IMG/VR virus record: IMGVR_UViG_3300011270_000019 | Location: 1-20,116 of that record | Length of the DNA stretch: 20,116 nucleotides | Reading direction: 5' to 3' (one strand) | From: a virus | Part shown: positions 5,872 through 12,301 of the stretch, piece by piece | Numbering within the stretch: the first letter of the stretch is position 1 | Layout of the letters: each line of letters starts with the position of its first letter | Translations under genes and position numbers: made by a program | Notes under the pieces: generated by a model | Databases searched by the model: none | What the model saw: the letters and a program-made list of their open reading frames with translations, nothing else | Told to the model about the DNA's origin: nothing

Positions 5872-5972
5872 TACGCCTGCCAACAGCATGACGCGATCCT
5901 GGATCGCTCCGCAAGGCCGCACCCCTCGCGCGCGGGCGCAAAGGGCAACACCGTCTTCTTGATTTCTCCGAT

Positions 5973-7667
5973 GTGCTCGATTACCGTCCCAACACCTGCG
6001 CCTATTGCAAATCGGATACCTGGTGCGAATCCCGCGCCAACGGAAAGCCGCAGTGCCGGGCTTGTAAGGTCGAACGGTTTTTCGAACGGTATCTCTATCC
6101 GCCGCTGGGCTTCGTGCTCATGGATTGGCAGAGAACCTTCCTGCGCAACGTCTACGGCACGGTAGATCCTTCGAACGGCAGACGGCAGTACCGCAAGGCC
6201 TACCGCGCGATCGCCAAGAAGAACGGCAAAAGTTTCCTGTGCGGCGGCCTGCCGATCTACGCATTGGTCGCGGATGAGACCGAGGAATTCCCGGAAATCT
6301 ACGGCGCCGCGGCTTCGGTGAGCCAAGCCACGCTGGTCTACCGGGCGGCCTGCAAACTGATCCGCAAGAACCCGGACCTATTCGAAAACAAATTAAAAAT
6401 CCTGCAATCGACGCTCCGGATCGTCCGGCGCGACGGACGCGGGTTCTATCAGGTGGTGTCTGCGGACGGAGACGTAAACGACGGCATCGAGCCATCGCTT
6501 TCGATCCTGGACGAGCTGCACCGCTGGAAAACGAAACCGGCGGAAGCCAACTACGCGGTACTGACCTCGGGTAATATCTCCCGGAGCGAGCCGCTGGTAA
6601 TCGAGATCACCACGGCCGGCAACCAATTCGAGTCGCCGCTCTGGTTCCTCGAACATCAGCATGCGCAGGAACTCGTGGACGGCATATCGCACTCGGACAC
6701 GTTCTACGCGGAGATCGACGCGGCCGACGCCAAGCGGATCCAGTCCGAACCGGAATACTGGAAATCGCGGGGAGCCCGGGTCGCGGCCAATCCTTCGCAC
6801 GAGGACAACGGCGGGTTTCTCAAGGACGAGCGCATCGAGGAGCACATGCTCGAAGCGATCGCGCAGCCGGCCAAGTATTACAACTATCTCCGCTTGCATT
6901 TAAATATTCCGATCGGTTCGAGCGACAACCCGGCCATCGAACTTCCGGTGTGGAAGGAAGGCACGGGGCCGGAGGATATCTCGAAGTGGCCCGAGTACGA
7001 CGCCGAATACCTGGCCCTGAAGTGGAAGCTGAAAAACAGGCCGTGCTTCCCAGGCATCGATATTGCCTGGACCACGGATTTCAACGCCTTGGTGTTTCCG
7101 TTTCCGCCGTTCCAGGGCGATCCGAACTGGTACCTGCTGCCGTTCTTCTGGATTCCCGAAGACCGCGTGCCGATCCTGGAACGGCAGACCCGGCAGCCGT
7201 TGCGCGATTGGATCAAACGGAAGTTTCTGATCGCCACGCCGCGCCGGGACGAAATTCCGGAAGCCATGAAACAGAAGCTGCTCTGGGGCGCGGAGCGCTT
7301 CGACGTCCGGGAAATCGGCTACGATCCCTGGAATTGCAAGGACCTGGCGAACCAGTTGCACAACCAAGGGTTTCAGCCCATCGAAGTCCGGCAGGGACCG
7401 CCCTCGTTATCCGCCCCCACGAAGAAACTGCTGGAGCTGGTCGTGAATCGCCGATTGATTCACGGCAACCATCCGGTGCTGACCTGGAACGCCTCCTGTT
7501 TGTCGCTTGAAATATCGAACGACAATTGCAAGCCCGCGAAACCGCTGAGGGATACGGCGGCCAAACGGATCGACGGGATTTCAGCCACAGTCACCGGGAT
7601 GAATCGAGCGTTACTGGCAATCACCGTACCGAGCGCTTACTCGGACCCTTCTCAAATTGTCATCTGA
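5973..7667 (+). CDS. terL: Terminase large subunit with N-terminal zinc-ribbon-like segment
   Basis: A 564-residue large terminase of the Terminase_1 type: an ATPase motor that drives DNA into the prohead and a nuclease that cuts it. Seen in order: CxxC-15-CxxC (C9, C12, C28, C31), the 'LMDWQRTFLRNVYG' entry motif (49-62), Walker A-like AKKNGKS (81-87), Walker B LSILDE (176-181), the coupling motif TTAGN (213-217), then the nuclease half with acidic residues at GIDIAW (D363), GYDPWN (D451) and KRIDG (D534). The start is GTG at 5973-5975; an ATG two bases earlier is out of frame. No Shine-Dalgarno is seen. An alternative start at M50 would remove the Cys segment. Length is usual for the family. 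It pairs functionally with the small terminase at 4249. Confidence 0.93.
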   Translation: MLDYRPNTCAYCKSDTWCESRANGKPQCRACKVERFFERYLYPPLGFVLMDWQRTFLRNVYGTVDPSNGRRQYRKAYRAIAKKNGKSFLCGGLPIYALVADETEEFPEIYGAAASVSQATLVYRAACKLIRKNPDLFENKLKILQSTLRIVRRDGRGFYQVVSADGDVNDGIEPSLSILDELHRWKTKPAEANYAVLTSGNISRSEPLVIEITTAGNQFESPLWFLEHQHAQELVDGISHSDTFYAEIDAADAKRIQSEPEYWKSRGARVAANPSHEDNGGFLKDERIEEHMLEAIAQPAKYYNYLRLHLNIPIGSSDNPAIELPVWKEGTGPEDISKWPEYDAEYLALKWKLKNRPCFPGIDIAWTTDFNALVFPFPPFQGDPNWYLLPFFWIPEDRVPILERQTRQPLRDWIKRKFLIATPRRDEIPEAMKQKLLWGAERFDVREIGYDPWNCKDLANQLHNQGFQPIEVRQGPPSLSAPTKKLLELVVNRRLIHGNHPVLTWNASCLSLEISNDNCKPAKPLRDTAAKRIDGISATVTGMNRALLAITVPSAYSDPSQIVI

Positions 7668-7773
7668 ACCGATTGCTAAGACGGATAGCCCTTTGCACCT
7701 GCAACGCAACTTGAGCGAGCGCCGCGGGAATCCAGGAACGCGGCGGCAAGCCGATTACGAAACACATCAACGC

Positions 7774-8736
7774 ATGAGCATTCTCAAAGCTCCCTTCCCC
7801 TGGTTCGGCGGCAAGAGCCGCGCGGCTGAGTTGGTCTGGTCCCGATTCGGCGAAGTGCGGAATTACGTCGAGCCGTTCGCGGGCTCGCTGGCGGTGCTGC
7901 TGAGGCGCCCGCATGAGCCGAAGACCGAGACAGTCAACGACAAGGATTGTTACCTCGCTAACTTCTGGCGGGCCTTGCAACACGATCCGGAGGGCGTGGC
8001 GCATTACGCCGACGCACCGGTCAATGAAGCCGACCAGAACGCCCGCCATCTGTGGCTGGTGAACCGCGAAGAGTTCCGCGAGACGATGATGACGGACCCG
8101 GAGTTCTACGATCCCAAGATCGCGGGCTGGTGGGTACACGGTCAATCCACGTGGATCGGATCGGGCTGGTGCGAACTTCGCGAGCGGCCGCTCAAGAAGC
8201 AGCGGCCGCACCTGGGGGACGCGGGCATGGGCGTGCATCGCCAGCGACCGCACCTCGGGCCTGGCTCATTCGGCACCACGATCAATCCGAACAATCGTCG
8301 CGAAGGTAACGGGCTGATCGAATACATGCTGCAACTGGCCGACCGGCTGCGCAAAGTGCGTGTCTGTTGCGGCGACTGGAAGCGCGTCACAGGACCATCG
8401 GTCACGATCAAGCACGGACTCACCGGCATGTTTCTCGATCCGCCGTACGCGGACACGGCGAAACGAGCCAAGGGCCTGTACGCGGTGGATAGCCTCTCGA
8501 TTGCGCATGAAGTGCGCGAGTGGGCCATCGCCAACGGCGACGATCCCAAGCTGAGAATCGCGCTCTGCGGATACGAAGGCGAGCACAAAATGCCGCGGTC
8601 CTGGAAGTGCGTGCCGTGGAAAGCGGCGGGCGGCTACGGATCGCAATCGGACAAAGCCGGGCGCGCGAACAAGCACCTGGAGCGGATCTGGTTCTCGCCG
8701 CACTGTCTCCCCGAACGTCTCAAGCGCGTAGCGTAG
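7774..8736 (+). CDS. dam: D12-class N6-adenine DNA methyltransferase (Dam-like)
   Basis: A 320-residue adenine methyltransferase that transfers a methyl group from S-adenosylmethionine to N6 of adenine in DNA. It has the D12-class signature APFPWFGGKSRAA (6-18), the cofactor motif YVEPFAGS (31-38) and catalytic DPPY (222-225). The long interval between the last two contains WWVHGQSTWIGSGWC (119-133) and a short internal repeat, QRPHLG at 143-148 and 157-162. The ATG at 7774 was chosen because family similarity begins right there; an upstream extension to 7657 overlaps the terminase end and is not family-like. No Shine-Dalgarno is seen. Phage Dam-like enzymes protect DNA from host restriction or tune gene expression; the target site cannot be read from the sequence. 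It lies between packaging and lysis genes. Confidence 0.9.
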   Translation: MSILKAPFPWFGGKSRAAELVWSRFGEVRNYVEPFAGSLAVLLRRPHEPKTETVNDKDCYLANFWRALQHDPEGVAHYADAPVNEADQNARHLWLVNREEFRETMMTDPEFYDPKIAGWWVHGQSTWIGSGWCELRERPLKKQRPHLGDAGMGVHRQRPHLGPGSFGTTINPNNRREGNGLIEYMLQLADRLRKVRVCCGDWKRVTGPSVTIKHGLTGMFLDPPYADTAKRAKGLYAVDSLSIAHEVREWAIANGDDPKLRIALCGYEGEHKMPRSWKCVPWKAAGGYGSQSDKAGRANKHLERIWFSPHCLPERLKRVA

Positions 8737-8787
8737 CGCCTCCGCACAGCCGCCGCCTATCGAGCCGAATGGCCAAACCCTGAAAAC

Positions 8788-9165
8788 ATGATTTCCGAAT
8801 CGATCGAGTTGGAGCAAGACGCGCGCCGCCTGGCCCCGCCGGATGCCCCACCCGCCCAGTCACCGGGCGATACATCCGGGCGGGGCCGGCTCCATCTGCT
8901 CTCCGTCGAACACCAGGCCATGGCGCTGGCTCTCACCCCCAAGCAATTGCGCCTGGTGCTGATGCTCGGCCGGGACCGCACCGACCGGCAGATCGCCTAT
9001 GGCCTGAGCGTCTCGCCGCATTCGGTGAGCATGGTGCTGGCGCACGTCCGCCGGGTGACGGGGATGAGCCGCCTGGGACTGGCGGTGATGGGATACCTTT
9101 TGAGGCAGGCCGGCTTCTCGCAGCCACCCTGCACGGCATCCCCGCTCGAAACGAGATTGAAATGA
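8788..9165 (+). CDS. LuxR/GerE-type HTH regulator without sensor domain
   Basis: A 125-residue protein whose second half (about 49-107) is a LuxR/GerE helix-turn-helix: LTPKQLRLVLMLGRDRTDRQ, then IAYGLSVSPHSVSMVLAHVR and 'GMSRLGLAV', the layout of the DNA-binding domain of FixJ/NarL/LuxR regulators. The first 45 residues are Pro/Ala-rich and look disordered; no receiver, autoinducer-binding or PAS domain is present. It should therefore bind DNA constitutively or via another protein. There is no clear Shine-Dalgarno. Its stop overlaps the next start by 4 nt (ATGA, 9162-9165), coupling it to the XhlA-like peptide. The position suggests control of late or lysis genes, which is inference. Confidence 0.78.
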   Translation: MISESIELEQDARRLAPPDAPPAQSPGDTSGRGRLHLLSVEHQAMALALTPKQLRLVLMLGRDRTDRQIAYGLSVSPHSVSMVLAHVRRVTGMSRLGLAVMGYLLRQAGFSQPPCTASPLETRLK

Positions 9166-9320
9166 ACCAGGCAACCGTAGTCGAAACCGTGGTGCGCCAC
9201 GACGAACAGATCAAGGATTTGGATGAGAGGGTGAATTCCATGGCATCTACACTGACCTGGATCTTACGGTTCGGGATCGCCACCTTGGTCGGAGTCGCGG
9301 TCAACCTGCTCAAGAAATAA
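9162..9320 (+). CDS. XhlA-like small membrane protein, 52 aa
   Basis: A 52-residue peptide beginning MNQATVVETVVRHDEQIKDL. The first 27 residues form an amphipathic, heptad-like coiled coil (V, V, I, L and V spaced by charged residues). Residues 30-49 form one transmembrane segment (TWILRFGIATLVGVAVNLL) followed by KK. This coiled-coil plus C-terminal anchor is the plan of XhlA/hemolysin-type holin partners, which associate with the cytoplasmic membrane at lysis. The ATG overlaps the LuxR-type gene's stop by 4 nt, giving translational coupling. Family membership is judged from architecture only; a short structural membrane peptide is the alternative. Confidence 0.6.
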   Translation: MNQATVVETVVRHDEQIKDLDERVNSMASTLTWILRFGIATLVGVAVNLLKK

Positions 9321-9324
9321 ACGT

Positions 9325-9519
9325 ATGGATTGCGCCATCGAAATCTTCCCGGACGAGCAGGACGGCATCGAAGGTGTGGGAATGATTCTGCACCAAGCCT
9401 CCATCGTCGAATCTGGCGAAGGGGAATTGGCGGCCGGATGCAAATTGTCGATGGATGGCGCTTTGAAGCTGGCCCACGGATTGATGGCCTGTCTCGAAAG
9501 ATTGCAGGCAGAAAACTGA
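9325..9519 (+). CDS. Small hypothetical protein, 64 aa
   Basis: Not recognised. The 64-residue acidic protein starts MDCAIEIFPDEQDGIEGVGM. It has a beta-prone N-terminal half and a helical C-terminal part (LSMDGALKLAHGLMACLERL). There is no membrane segment or signal peptide. The start lies 4 nt after the XhlA-like gene's stop, so reinitiation is plausible; only a weak purine run (AAGAAA) precedes it. It belongs to the run of short plus-strand genes between the regulator and the holin-like gene. The function is unknown. Confidence 0.55.
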   Translation: MDCAIEIFPDEQDGIEGVGMILHQASIVESGEGELAAGCKLSMDGALKLAHGLMACLERLQAEN

Positions 9520-9527
9520 ACACAAGA

Positions 9528-9683
9528 ATGCCCAGCCCTTTGAACCCTCACGCGGAGACCGCAATCTCCGGGGAGATCCAGGACCGCTGCCGCGTGGAAC
9601 TGGCGGACGCGCCGCGCCTGGCGGAATGCCTCCGGCTCTATCGCGAGATGGAGCTCGAACGCCTCGGGGAAACGCCGGTCTGA
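9528..9683 (+). CDS. Small hypothetical protein, 51 aa
   Basis: Not recognised. The 51-residue protein starts MPSPLNPHAETAISGEIQDR and is predicted to be mostly helical with many charged residues (ECLRLYREMELERLGE at the C-terminus). The ATG lies 8 nt after the preceding stop. A longer frame open to 9330 is out of phase with the 64-aa gene and would overlap nearly all of it, so the short form is preferred. No Shine-Dalgarno is evident. It could be a short DNA-binding or structural peptide, but nothing in it decides this. Confidence 0.4.
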   Translation: MPSPLNPHAETAISGEIQDRCRVELADAPRLAECLRLYREMELERLGETPV

Positions 9684-9686
9684 CCC

Positions 9687-9773
9687 TTATTTGTTTTTGC
9701 TGGGCTTTCCGGCCTTGTGAGCCGTGCCCTTTTTGGTCGCGGTCGTTTTCTTCCCGGCAACAGTTTTAGCCAT
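9687..9773 (-). CDS. Lysine-rich 28-aa peptide, minus strand, predicted leaderless
   Basis: A 28-residue peptide starting MAKTVAGKKTTATKKGTAHK, with nine lysines, no acidic residues, and Ala/Thr/Gly filling the rest, like a histone-H1 tail. It lies on the minus strand between two plus-strand genes, in a gap of 133 bp. An extended -10 box (TGC-TATGCT on the minus strand, 9780-9788) ends exactly 6 nt before the ATG, the same geometry as at the 59-aa early gene. This implies a leaderless transcript. No Shine-Dalgarno is present. The composition suggests binding to DNA, RNA or an acidic protein. Being so short it could be fortuitous, but the composition and promoter together argue otherwise. Confidence 0.45.
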   Translation of the reverse strand: MAKTVAGKKTTATKKGTAHKAGKPSKNK

Positions 9774-9779
9774 GCCCCG

Positions 9780-9788
9780 AGCATAGCA
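9780..9788 (-). promoter_or_regulatory. Extended -10 promoter for the lysine-rich peptide
   Basis: The minus strand reads TGCTATGCT here: TGn followed by a -10-like TATGCT (9780-9785). The predicted start point, 7 nt after the box, is the A of the peptide's ATG (9773). No convincing -35 is present, which extended -10 promoters tolerate. Confidence 0.4.
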
Positions 9789-9816
9789 ATTTCAACCTCA
9801 CTAAAGGATACACAAC

Positions 9817-10008
9817 ATGCCACGCTGGCTTCAAATCCTATTGCACATCGCCACTACCGGAGCGGGCGCTTACATCGCCTACTCGACCGGCACGGCGCTG
9901 CCACTGGTCATATCGGGCGGCGTCAACACATTGGTCGGTAGCATCGCGCAGAACTACAACACGGACGGCACGCCGCAGGCGCAGCCCTTCGTAAAGGCCC
10001 CGAAGTGA
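9817..10008 (+). CDS. Small membrane protein, holin-like, 63 aa
   Basis: A 63-residue hydrophobic protein starting MPRWLQILLHIATTGAGAYI. Two hydrophobic stretches (about 4-22 and 27-45, rich in Gly and Ala) could each cross the membrane, followed by a polar tail (NYNTDGTPQAQPFVKAPK). The size and layout fit a small holin that would let a lytic enzyme reach the cell wall. The start has one of the few good plus-strand Shine-Dalgarno sites (AAAGGA, 8 nt upstream). Its TGA overlaps the GTG of the next gene (GTGA, 10005-10008), so it is coupled to the RlpA-like protein. The holin role is inferred from topology and neighbours. Confidence 0.55.
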   Translation: MPRWLQILLHIATTGAGAYIAYSTGTALPLVISGGVNTLVGSIAQNYNTDGTPQAQPFVKAPK

Positions 10009-10400
10009 TCGCGGTCAAGGCCACGCGCGAGGGGCTGGTCGCCAAACGGGTCCAGAACGCGGACGGCACGGTGACGATCACCGGACGCCCTACTTCGAGC
10101 GGCTACCTGATCGATACGGTAGTGCCGTTCGTGGCGCTGCCGGACGGGAAAGCGCTGGATCGGTTCGTGCGGGTGACCAATCCGGCCAACGGCCGATCGG
10201 CGATCGCCTGGGTGGGAGAAACCGGGCCGTGGAACGAGCACGACGACGCGTATGTGTTCGGGGGCGCACGGCCGGCGGCCGAAACCGGTGTGGACACGCG
10301 CGGGCGCAAGACCAACGGCGCGGGCATCGACCTCTCCGAGAAAATCTACCGTCAACTGGGCCTGATCGATAACTCTCCGGTCGAGTGGGAGTTCGTCTGA
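10005..10400 (+). CDS. RlpA-like double-psi beta-barrel protein, possible lysis enzyme
   Basis: A 131-residue protein with the pattern of an RlpA-type double-psi beta-barrel: 'RVTNPANGRSAIAWV' (56-70), 'GETGPW' (71-76) and 'GAGIDLSEKIYRQLGL' (105-120), corresponding to VTN..NGRS...GP...IDLS....LG of the family. Such barrels act on peptidoglycan glycan strands as lytic transglycosylases or bind them. Here a Glu stands where many RlpA proteins have Asp before GP, so activity is not certain. There is no signal peptide. The start is GTG, overlapping the holin-like gene's stop by 4 nt, with AAAGG 7 nt upstream. It follows a holin-like gene, and no conventional endolysin is in the window, so it may be the lytic enzyme; a virion-associated wall-degrading role is the alternative. 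Confidence 0.6.
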   Translation: MIAVKATREGLVAKRVQNADGTVTITGRPTSSGYLIDTVVPFVALPDGKALDRFVRVTNPANGRSAIAWVGETGPWNEHDDAYVFGGARPAAETGVDTRGRKTNGAGIDLSEKIYRQLGLIDNSPVEWEFV

Positions 10401-10410
10401 TCGCACCGCG

Positions 10411-10590
10411 ATGCCCCAATATGTTCCGGCGGCTCCGATTGCGGACGTACTGTTCGAGCAGTTGGCCGAACTGCTGACGCACGTCTTGGATTGCACTCGA
10501 CAGCCCGGCGGCTGCGATACCTGCATCCGTCTCGAAGCCGTCACGAAAGAATTGCTCTGGCCGTTCCGACACCCAGAAAAACGAAGTTAG
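10411..10590 (+). CDS. Small Cys-containing protein, 59 aa
   Basis: Not recognised. The 59-residue protein starts MPQYVPAAPIADVLFEQLAE: a helical N-terminal half followed by H24-x3-C28-x6-C35-x2-C38, a possible zinc-binding group, and another helix (LEAVTKELLWPF). The ATG lies 10 nt after the RlpA-like stop, and the gene ends 4 nt before the portal start, so it fits the late operon exactly. No Shine-Dalgarno is visible. Small Cys-rich proteins in this place are common in phage head regions, but I can give no function. Confidence 0.55.
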   Translation: MPQYVPAAPIADVLFEQLAELLTHVLDCTRQPGGCDTCIRLEAVTKELLWPFRHPEKRS

Positions 10591-10594
10591 CCGA

Positions 10595-11971
10595 ATGCCG
10601 ATCACTCCCACGCTGATTAAACTGCTGGACCGGGCGGAGAACCCGCGCGCCATCCGGGCGGCCTGCTGGGCGCTCGAAAAAGCCACCGGATTGAAGAGCA
10701 TGGATCTGCTGAGCACCGGGGTCGGCGGAACGCTGGGCCTGGGATACGGCGCGGGCGGCTGGTACGAGCGCAACGGCTTTCACCTTCCGGGATGGAACGC
10801 CTACGGCTCCTACGCCGGGCAATTCATCTCGCGGGATACGGCGCTGCAATCGAGCGCGTTTTTCTGCGGCGTCAAAATCATTTCGGAAGACCTGGGTGCG
10901 TTGCCCTTCTTCGTGTATCGACGCTCGCAGGACCGGACCCAGATCGATAAGTTCTACGAGCACCCGCTCTACACCACCCTGCACGATCTGGTGAACCCCG
11001 AAATCTCAGCCGGGGAATTCGTGGAAAGCCTCACGGCGCACGCGCTCATGACGGGCAACGGGTTCGCCGAAATCCAGCGCGGCCAGCAGACCGTGTATCT
11101 CTGGCCGTGGCAGCCGGAGCAGACGCGCATCGTCCGCGACAGCGCCGGCAAACTGTTCTACATCAATTCGGCGACGGGAAAAGACAAGACCTACGCGCGC
11201 ACCGATGTCTTTCACCTGAAGGGCTGGACCCTGGATGGATTGCAGGGCGAGAACACGCTCATGCGGATGCGCCACGTCCTGGGGATCACGCTCGCCGTGG
11301 ACGAATACCGCGGCCGGTATTTCGTCAACGACGCGACGCCGGGCGTGGTGCTTACGCGGCCGCCGGGGAGTGAGAAATGGGGTCCGGAAGTCCTGAAGGC
11401 TTTCAAGGAAGCCTGGAAGCAATGGCACCGGGGCACGGGGAATTCTCACGAGCCGGCGGTCATCCAGGACGGCATGACGATTGAGAAGATCACGCCTTCG
11501 AACGTCGAATCCCAACTCCGCGAATTGAGCCAGCATCAGATCGAGGAAGTCTGCCGCATCCTGCGGTTGCCGCCGCACAAGCTGGCGGAACTGAAGCGAT
11601 CGACCAACAACAACATCGAGCATCAGGGCATCGATTACGTGAGCAACACCATCGGTCCCTGGGCGGACCGCTGGCGCCGATCCGTCTGGCGCTGCCTCCT
11701 GACCACCGACGAACAGACCGCCAACCGGGTCTGGGCAGAGATGGAACTAGCCTCGCTGACGCGCGGGGACTTGAGCACGCAATCGGAAGCCTGGCGGAAG
11801 CTGCTCGAAAAAGGCGTCTTCTCGATCAACGAAGTCCGCAAATTCCTCAATCTGAATCCGGTCGAGGGCGGCCAAAACCATTTTATACAGCTCAATATGG
11901 CGACGGTGCAAGATGTCGCCTCGGGGGCTACGCTTGCGCAAAACGAGAGCGGGACTTTACCGATTCGTTGA
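10595..11971 (+). CDS. Portal protein, HK97 family
   Basis: A 458-residue HK97-type portal. Twelve copies form the ring at one head vertex through which DNA enters and leaves and to which the terminase docks. Recognisable family segments are 'QSSAFFCGVKIISEDLGALPF' across 86-106, 'HPLYTTLHDLVNPEISAGEF' (122-141), 'HALMTGNGFAEI' (148-159), 'RLPPHKLAEL' near 344-353, and the late 'VFSINEVRKFLNLNPVEGG' (409-427). Length is slightly over the family's usual 400-430 because of an N-terminal Gly-rich segment (42-60). The ATG at 10595 gives a natural opening, MPITPTLIKLLDR; there is no strong Shine-Dalgarno. It stands in normal order before protease and capsid. Confidence 0.93.
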   Translation: MPITPTLIKLLDRAENPRAIRAACWALEKATGLKSMDLLSTGVGGTLGLGYGAGGWYERNGFHLPGWNAYGSYAGQFISRDTALQSSAFFCGVKIISEDLGALPFFVYRRSQDRTQIDKFYEHPLYTTLHDLVNPEISAGEFVESLTAHALMTGNGFAEIQRGQQTVYLWPWQPEQTRIVRDSAGKLFYINSATGKDKTYARTDVFHLKGWTLDGLQGENTLMRMRHVLGITLAVDEYRGRYFVNDATPGVVLTRPPGSEKWGPEVLKAFKEAWKQWHRGTGNSHEPAVIQDGMTIEKITPSNVESQLRELSQHQIEEVCRILRLPPHKLAELKRSTNNNIEHQGIDYVSNTIGPWADRWRRSVWRCLLTTDEQTANRVWAEMELASLTRGDLSTQSEAWRKLLEKGVFSINEVRKFLNLNPVEGGQNHFIQLNMATVQDVASGATLAQNESGTLPIR

Positions 11972-12093
11972 ACCATTGCCAGCCAGCATCCGAGGCACAG
12001 CGTTCCATCGAGCGGCGAAGTTTGCAAATGATGTCCCGAGCCATCCGGCTCGCGCATCTCTTGCGTGCAGATCCGGCAAGTGTTTTTCATCAT
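11635..12093 (-). CDS. Possible antisense zinc-ribbon ORF overlapping the portal 3' end
   Basis: The minus strand opens with two adjacent ATGs (12091-12093, 12088-12090) behind a GGAG site. Its first 45 residues, lying almost wholly in the gap after the portal gene, look like a zinc ribbon (CRIC near residues 5-8 and CLGC near 33-36, with HH between). The remaining 110 or so residues run antisense to the portal gene with shadow-like composition. A short zinc-ribbon gene that lost its stop codon, or chance, would both explain this. The protein as drawn is doubtful; the N-terminal segment is the credible part. Confidence 0.3.
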   Translation of the reverse strand: MMKNTCRICTQEMREPDGSGHHLQTSPLDGTLCLGCWLAMVQRIGKVPLSFCASVAPEATSCTVAILSCIKWFWPPSTGFRLRNLRTSLIEKTPFSSSFRQASDCVLKSPRVSEASSISAQTRLAVCSSVVRRQRQTDRRQRSAQGPMVLLT

Positions 12094-12114
12094 TCACTCC
12101 GAGGGTAATACGCC

Positions 12115-12264
12115 ATGATCCCCGAATTAGAATCCGACGATCCCGTGTGGTGCCTGGTGAGCTGGGACATCATGCTGCGCCCCTACCGGCGCCCGCGGCG
12201 CAAGCTGCGCAGCCGGAAGGCTTCGTTCCCGGACCGCGTCCGAAATCGCTGCTCTGAATTCTAG
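12115..12264 (+). CDS. Small basic protein, 49 aa
   Basis: Not recognised. The 49-residue protein starts MIPELESDDPVWCLVSWDIM and continues with a very basic stretch (RPYRRPRRKLRSRKASF). The acidic head and Arg-rich tail suggest an interaction with nucleic acid or an acidic virion surface. It has a good Shine-Dalgarno (GAGGG about 9 nt upstream), which is rare on this strand. It fills the gap between portal and protease. A frame open from 11913 overlaps it but begins inside the portal gene and is not preferred. It could be a minor head component or scaffold; function unknown. Confidence 0.45.
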   Translation: MIPELESDDPVWCLVSWDIMLRPYRRPRRKLRSRKASFPDRVRNRCSEF

Positions 12265-12301
12265 CTCAAAGGGCTTGCCCTAATCCTATTTTTTCCACGA
12301 G

